IMG/VR virus record: IMGVR_UViG_3300030090_004503
Span: 1 to 22,451 of that record
Reading direction: 5' to 3' (one strand)
DNA: 22,451 bases
Source of the DNA: a virus
The notes beneath the pieces were generated by a model, which worked only from the letters and a program-made list of their open reading frames with translations, had not been told where the DNA came from and made no database searches. The position numbers and the translations under genes were made by a program. Shown here one piece after another: positions 20,101-22,451 of the stretch (position 1 is the stretch's first letter; every line of letters starts with the position of its first letter).

Positions 20101-22451
20101 TCCCATGGTCTTTTATACCAGAAAAACCTGCAAATCTTAACACCTGTGCTCCTGAAGCAGAATCCTGTGGAATTCTTACTGTCAATCCATCAAAAAGAGA
20201 TTTATATTCATTTTTTTCAAAACCAGTTGATTTTTGATATTTATTCCAAACTTTTTGTAAAGTAGACCATTTATTTGTCAAAGGGTTATAAAAAGGAGTA
20301 TCAAAATATAAGTCTCCTAAAACAACAAGCTCATCTGCTTTTACTCCATGTTTTTTAATAGCTTGTGCATCGCTGTCAAACTCAGGATACTTTACATCTA
20401 ATTCAAACTCTGTATAAGGCCTTAATCGCCCTTTTATGGAGTTTTTAACTCTAGGGCTCATTACTTTATCAATAAGCCAATTTTCCACTGCTTTTTCAAC
20501 AAATTCTTTAGTATACTTCCCGTGAAATAAAGGAAGAGCTTCTCGCCCTAAAGCAGATGCGTGTTTTATTATATTATCAGCAGTAGTCGTGAACTCTGCA
20601 ATATTTTGCATACTATCTGTAATATTACCATAAAAAGATTCTCCTTCTAACATAAGTCGTTCTTGTGCTTCTCTTGAAACATTCATCATTTCTAAAATCA
20701 TTTCTTGAGAAAGTTTTTCATATTCAGGTTTAGTTAAAATATCCTGTATCTCTTTTACTCCCATATTATGGAAATGTTCTTTGACTATTTCAAATTCTGT
20801 TCCTGGAATAGCCACACCTTTTTCTGCCAATTCTTTTTTATAAAGAGTTAATTCAGTATTCGCTTCTTTTGTTCCTTTAAAAGATTCCCCTACTAAAGTG
20901 TCAAAAAAGTCTAATGGAATTTCTTTTGAAACATTTTTCATTTCAGCATTAGGTAAGATTAAAGTTTGTTTAGGCATTGGTATTCCTTTATAAACACCAT
21001 TTTTAATACCTAAATTTGAAGGACCATCATAAACTCCGTAATTATACCTAAATGAACCAGGGTCTATTTCAAATATTTCAGCCCCTTCTACTAATAATTC
21101 ATTTTTAGTAGTTTCAATTTTAATTATATCTTCAAATCTATTAGCAGTTTCATTATATATATAATTGCCTTTACCTTCTTTTGTCATGGTATTAGCAAAT
21201 TGTATTTTAGACCTTACAGGGTCAAACATATCTACCATTTTTCCTGTTTTTTTGTCTTTTTTAAGAAATGCGTCATTTCTTCTTATTATTAGCTTTGAGC
21301 CTAGTTGAGTAGGGTCAGTAGGATTAGGGGTGTCTACATAAGTATTCCATTCTTGTTCTATTTCAAAACCTGTTTTTATAATTTTCTTTTTAGTTTTGCC
21401 ACGTTCAAATTTATATCCGCCTGCTTTAATATTACCTGTTTGTTTGCTAGATGTATCATAAATAATGAAATTTAAACCATCTCCTAATTCGGGATTATTT
21501 GTCTTAAAGTTTCTCATCGCTTCACTAAGTTCAGGAGAAGTATTATGAACCATATGCTTCAGCATTAAAGGGCCGTCCATAACAATAGATTTTTCATTTC
21601 CTTGAACATATTTAGAACCTCTATCTAAATGCAGAGCATCCATTGTTTTCATTTCAGACAATGTTGCACCATCTCTAATTTGTTCCATTTCAGAATTAGT
21701 TAATTCTAATAAGTCCTTTAAAGCCTTTTTTGTTTTAACTATAATTGCTTTAAAATTACCTTTATTTGACAAATTCAATCCTAGTGTATTCATTAAAGCT
21801 TTGTCGCCTCTCCATCCAGAGTTTAAAATAACTGGCAATCTCTTATTCATTTTAACTGTATTGTCTATAAAGCCATCTTTACCTATAAATTGATTCATCG
21901 GAAGTCCATTAATATCTTCGTGATATTTTAACATAGACTTCATTCCTCTTATTTCTTGCTCTCTAGTAAGCCCATAATTTTCTTTTCCATATTTAACAAT
22001 TTCATTTAACATATCTGTAAATTTCTTATCAGTAGGCAGTTTTACTGTATCAGTCATAGGATGATATTTGACAAATACCAACCTATCTTTATCGCCTTCT
22101 CCTCCCCATAGATGCATATTGTGCATTTCTTCCATATCTTTAACAATGTTTTTAATAGCATTTTTTTTCATTTCTTTTGCTTTTTCAGAAATCTCTTCAT
22201 AGGTTTTATATTTATTTTCCCCTTTTGAAGTTAATTCTGATTCTAAATAATGAGAAGCTTTTTGCTCAAATCTAATAAGCTCAACATCTTGTCCATTAAA
22301 TAAAACAGAGTCAATATATCCATTTTTAGGACCAGCAGTTATTTTAGGACCAGCAGTTGGTTTAATTTGTTGTTTAATAGGAGCTGGTTGAGAAACAGGC
22401 TCTGTTAATTCAGGGGCAAATTTAGTTCTTCTAAATGTCAAACTTAATCTA
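14132..22451 (-). CDS. Giant multidomain virion-type protein: RNA-polymerase-like motifs plus SLOG domain (5' end open)
   Basis: At least 2769 codons (numbered here from the TTG at 22441); the frame stays open to the edge, with no ribosome binding site before the TTG, so the true start is probably outside. Residues 756-799 run R-I-P-Q-D-S-A-S-G-A-Q...G-G-A-D795-L-D797-A-D799. This resembles the second double-psi beta-barrel of crAss-like/YonO-type RNA polymerases, whose DxDxD binds catalytic magnesium. YDTSSK333 upstream may be the first barrel's lysine. Residues 883-1010 form a SLOG/YpsA-like domain: V-A-G-S-R, S924-G-G-Q-L-G-A-D, H-R-T-A-E-N, S1000-D-G-T. TASSRALMSDVV...NHRAA (about 1072-1099) and FTADPANELGL (about 1168-1178) recall segments after the barrel in such polymerases. 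The C-terminal half is helical, with a hydrophobic stretch near 2618-2636. A polymerase or polyvalent protein injected with DNA is the leading idea. Confidence 0.62.
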   Translation of the reverse strand, partial: RLSLTFRRTKFAPELTEPVSQPAPIKQQIKPTAGPKITAGPKNGYIDSVLFNGQDVELIRFEQKASHYLESELTSKGENKYKTYEEISEKAKEMKKNAIKNIVKDMEEMHNMHLWGGEGDKDRLVFVKYHPMTDTVKLPTDKKFTDMLNEIVKYGKENYGLTREQEIRGMKSMLKYHEDINGLPMNQFIGKDGFIDNTVKMNKRLPVILNSGWRGDKALMNTLGLNLSNKGNFKAIIVKTKKALKDLLELTNSEMEQIRDGATLSEMKTMDALHLDRGSKYVQGNEKSIVMDGPLMLKHMVHNTSPELSEAMRNFKTNNPELGDGLNFIIYDTSSKQTGNIKAGGYKFERGKTKKKIIKTGFEIEQEWNTYVDTPNPTDPTQLGSKLIIRRNDAFLKKDKKTGKMVDMFDPVRSKIQFANTMTKEGKGNYIYNETANRFEDIIKIETTKNELLVEGAEIFEIDPGSFRYNYGVYDGPSNLGIKNGVYKGIPMPKQTLILPNAEMKNVSKEIPLDFFDTLVGESFKGTKEANTELTLYKKELAEKGVAIPGTEFEIVKEHFHNMGVKEIQDILTKPEYEKLSQEMILEMMNVSREAQERLMLEGESFYGNITDSMQNIAEFTTTADNIIKHASALGREALPLFHGKYTKEFVEKAVENWLIDKVMSPRVKNSIKGRLRPYTEFELDVKYPEFDSDAQAIKKHGVKADELVVLGDLYFDTPFYNPLTNKWSTLQKVWNKYQKSTGFEKNEYKSLFDGLTVRIPQDSASGAQVLRFAGFSGIKDHGILIHGRAMEKLGGADLDADSAFMYFGGRRADGSGEGMKQEWLQMYKNQKDEFTSRGEVFPTDIESPGSRLTARFANDNNKPYIVNPTGKELADFIKRFGIKEINVAGSRPKGLKVYPDKDVNITKKNIEAALKEGLKDVEFVRSGGQLGADMIGLEVARLLGKKTRGVAPPGYLQGKTPAKDILKSFGLIEGKAIEKTNKEGATYKDIYTHRTAENVKQSDGTVIFAPLYIKQPPKKPVYSQVKDMHHHEVVLNPETIKELNIPENIFNYTINKNDAFPYAQFSPTLRGFVGEQTASSRALMSDVVSMTQNHRAAWASVIKSPIKIGKRDKTGVDVVEEGTISKKFDFKTGAYKTIPENEQTTYRIIRAPKTSEIDKLRQLTLSSALIRFTADPANELGLINRQQISRLLTDAYYQKPKVQILHPERGWMESNYSFLSAGSGFLDYPKSTIAIKRLYAPNITKQSRFNLFSDINRAFYGQDFNTGKKFTYDQKQELIKGIDKLTEPEMNTALPRLAKMMQGVDLRMSIFDRVNQTSYNKTLNDYNKLMKSLPEKDVFKKLLDRTKLDYPESKQITFMFDKKLQNSYKRELMSESNPADIIKEFRKADIKDYFHEITPEMNQKQVKEKLDKFVKTTEEFLENSVWEMGGFSRILEIYKDAIKAGQKISDREFSEMFENAEFIKKIDKSNLEQRRILKSSLEETSTASKKNDPEIQVWLDLVNAEKGKAPETTGTKILDQVRIDNAIRDFKNRLSSKYAKDMFDTLLLSSFRNKNVSNQIKNTYESLPYKSEMQKDALRFLYKREGARTGSTRAAFNSREVSSSNIKKFLESMNEFYKQAGKAPKISPKVEKHIEKFEKSKVVELFDPEVRYREILEPEIGNSLIGDIVGMENMRKGKLTPEQSKVVSEFANLIVTDPNFNMEKLNRTLMGLYTYIDPFDPVTKSVDQWNLSDFRRVINTYKEIKQGGVFKHWEKQLPLLKRLSLKARNQMQFPLMVSNEQMAEDIVFMQRKGFLKDWAGKEAKEVDMLYPTSWGEVLQSQIHRMTSMQEAHSARLSNEFMEDINFLNQTKDGMALHNIALAKIELKQRELLDNTELKQAYVQKWEKLRDLYGWRTTASGRTPLFQKDYMLDMDGSGRRSYKGWQVVNHLMKTIESKYEKLFELNSGVFDKIHKDEWNLLSKKEQEKYDDVGNGFYSKHPLVDYTLGYYDKLQTQRRLDVKKFMRDLRTAWAKGPDKALDFALNVGSDGMRQLMRSMAIENLKTEQYIKEIVDKKTGEITEEIISAEEYFNLSKKEQKFYKPDTEKKLKTLEKLIVPETGYRKGYIPHYFNDTKASKEVMMKEQNEIRAKFEKELEGVPLDSKMYKKISNEYVQEMKANFMKYKFQNGDYDLGRNQDYITTLDRMMFKRVKDELAEYETDRLNTANLQSITRRTGNQRSRENHKLDYMMDPVIHGIYIQNATKNLYDTMTNLITRETLHNMHKRNTQKIAENPKWFNKITKEAKKGKEKDYEDALEVVRNWDWFWRQYTREAMGAPSIVSSEAWNNPNLHVSTTPYGWFADNIFANRLNKIGESLNLLNKDKELPKELQQLDNYDVQKIGTLEARFQLATLMTHPKTPINNIFGGTMHTFQSAGYEPLRKAYDYEYLKTINRKFENEEGVIRHLDEHGIQVELAKHELGLDKSLRGIKNEEFIDAVSAKAKGGQEIAKAELEALRKKHGVTKPIMDLAAKFMSIPERRLRRDAYLAHYIKAWERFGGSIKNPDSPILIELAKKGVKATQFLYSAPFRPAFARSALGKTMTRFQLWAWNAVRFRNDVRKLAKRYGYKPGSEGMKKFERMMTTDLFVMALGSLFMYSMFEQTIPAPYGWIQDTAQWVFGDEKERDRAFFGTYPSAIAPLQMITPPIARFPISIIREFAEDDYTKLADYYIWTMFPFGRMGRDLLHPEQNIFKNPMRIPEKVFGFPLTGFSQHAKRMREENYEPITPGKSIDIF

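Overview
This AT-rich window (coding and non-coding alike) is most likely part of a tailed-phage genome. Genes are packed with 1-14 bp overlaps (ATGA and TAATG junctions) and have strong AGGAG-type ribosome binding sites. The content is phage-like: a RecA-like ATPase, a probable ssDNA-binding protein, a primase-helicase, an HNH nuclease, many 40-100 aa proteins, cell-wall-active proteins and one giant protein. No integrase, tRNA, rRNA, insertion sequence or CRISPR array was found. The host cannot be named from this window.

Layout. (1) 1-1714, minus strand: three overlapping genes and the start of a fourth. One carries a peptidoglycan-binding-like repeat and the next a lytic transglycosylase-like domain; both are probably virion or lysis proteins. 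(2) 1715-2175: a divergent control region with palindromes, short direct repeats, a candidate promoter and a switch-like leader. (3) 2176-4573, plus strand: mostly very small genes (two with cysteine pairs, one membrane-spanning), interrupted by long non-coding stretches dense in RNA secondary structure. (4) 4560-8008, plus strand: a compact ubiquitin-like conjugation module. It encodes a Ubl ending in Gly-Gly, a 497-aa protein with an E2-like HP-x-I...G-x-V-C-L-D motif, a JAMM/JAB metalloprotease with all zinc ligands, and a ThiF/E1-like adenylating enzyme. (5) 8179-11904: a replication/recombination block (Sak4-like ATPase, SSB-like protein, primase-helicase, small protein, HNH nuclease). 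(6) 12032-14135: ten small overlapping or closely spaced accessory genes, including a mini helix-turn-helix protein, a PD-(D/E)XK-like nuclease candidate and a DUF1599-like protein. (7) 14132-22451, minus strand: one giant gene (at least 2769 codons, open at the window edge), convergent with region 6. It has a DxDxD motif in a context resembling the double-psi beta-barrel of crAss-like virion RNA polymerases, followed by a clear SLOG (YpsA-like) domain.

Three things stand out. First, the Ubl/E2/JAB/E1 module sits in a phage early-type operon. Second, almost every gap of more than about 100 bp between the plus-strand genes is filled by an RNA-like element closed by a 10-17 bp terminal helix, often with internal pseudoknot-compatible pairings. 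These elements separate blocks of translationally coupled genes. Third, the giant protein looks like a candidate injected RNA polymerase/polyvalent protein with a SLOG domain inserted after its catalytic motif. All functional assignments come from reading motifs by eye; no database search or folding program was run.
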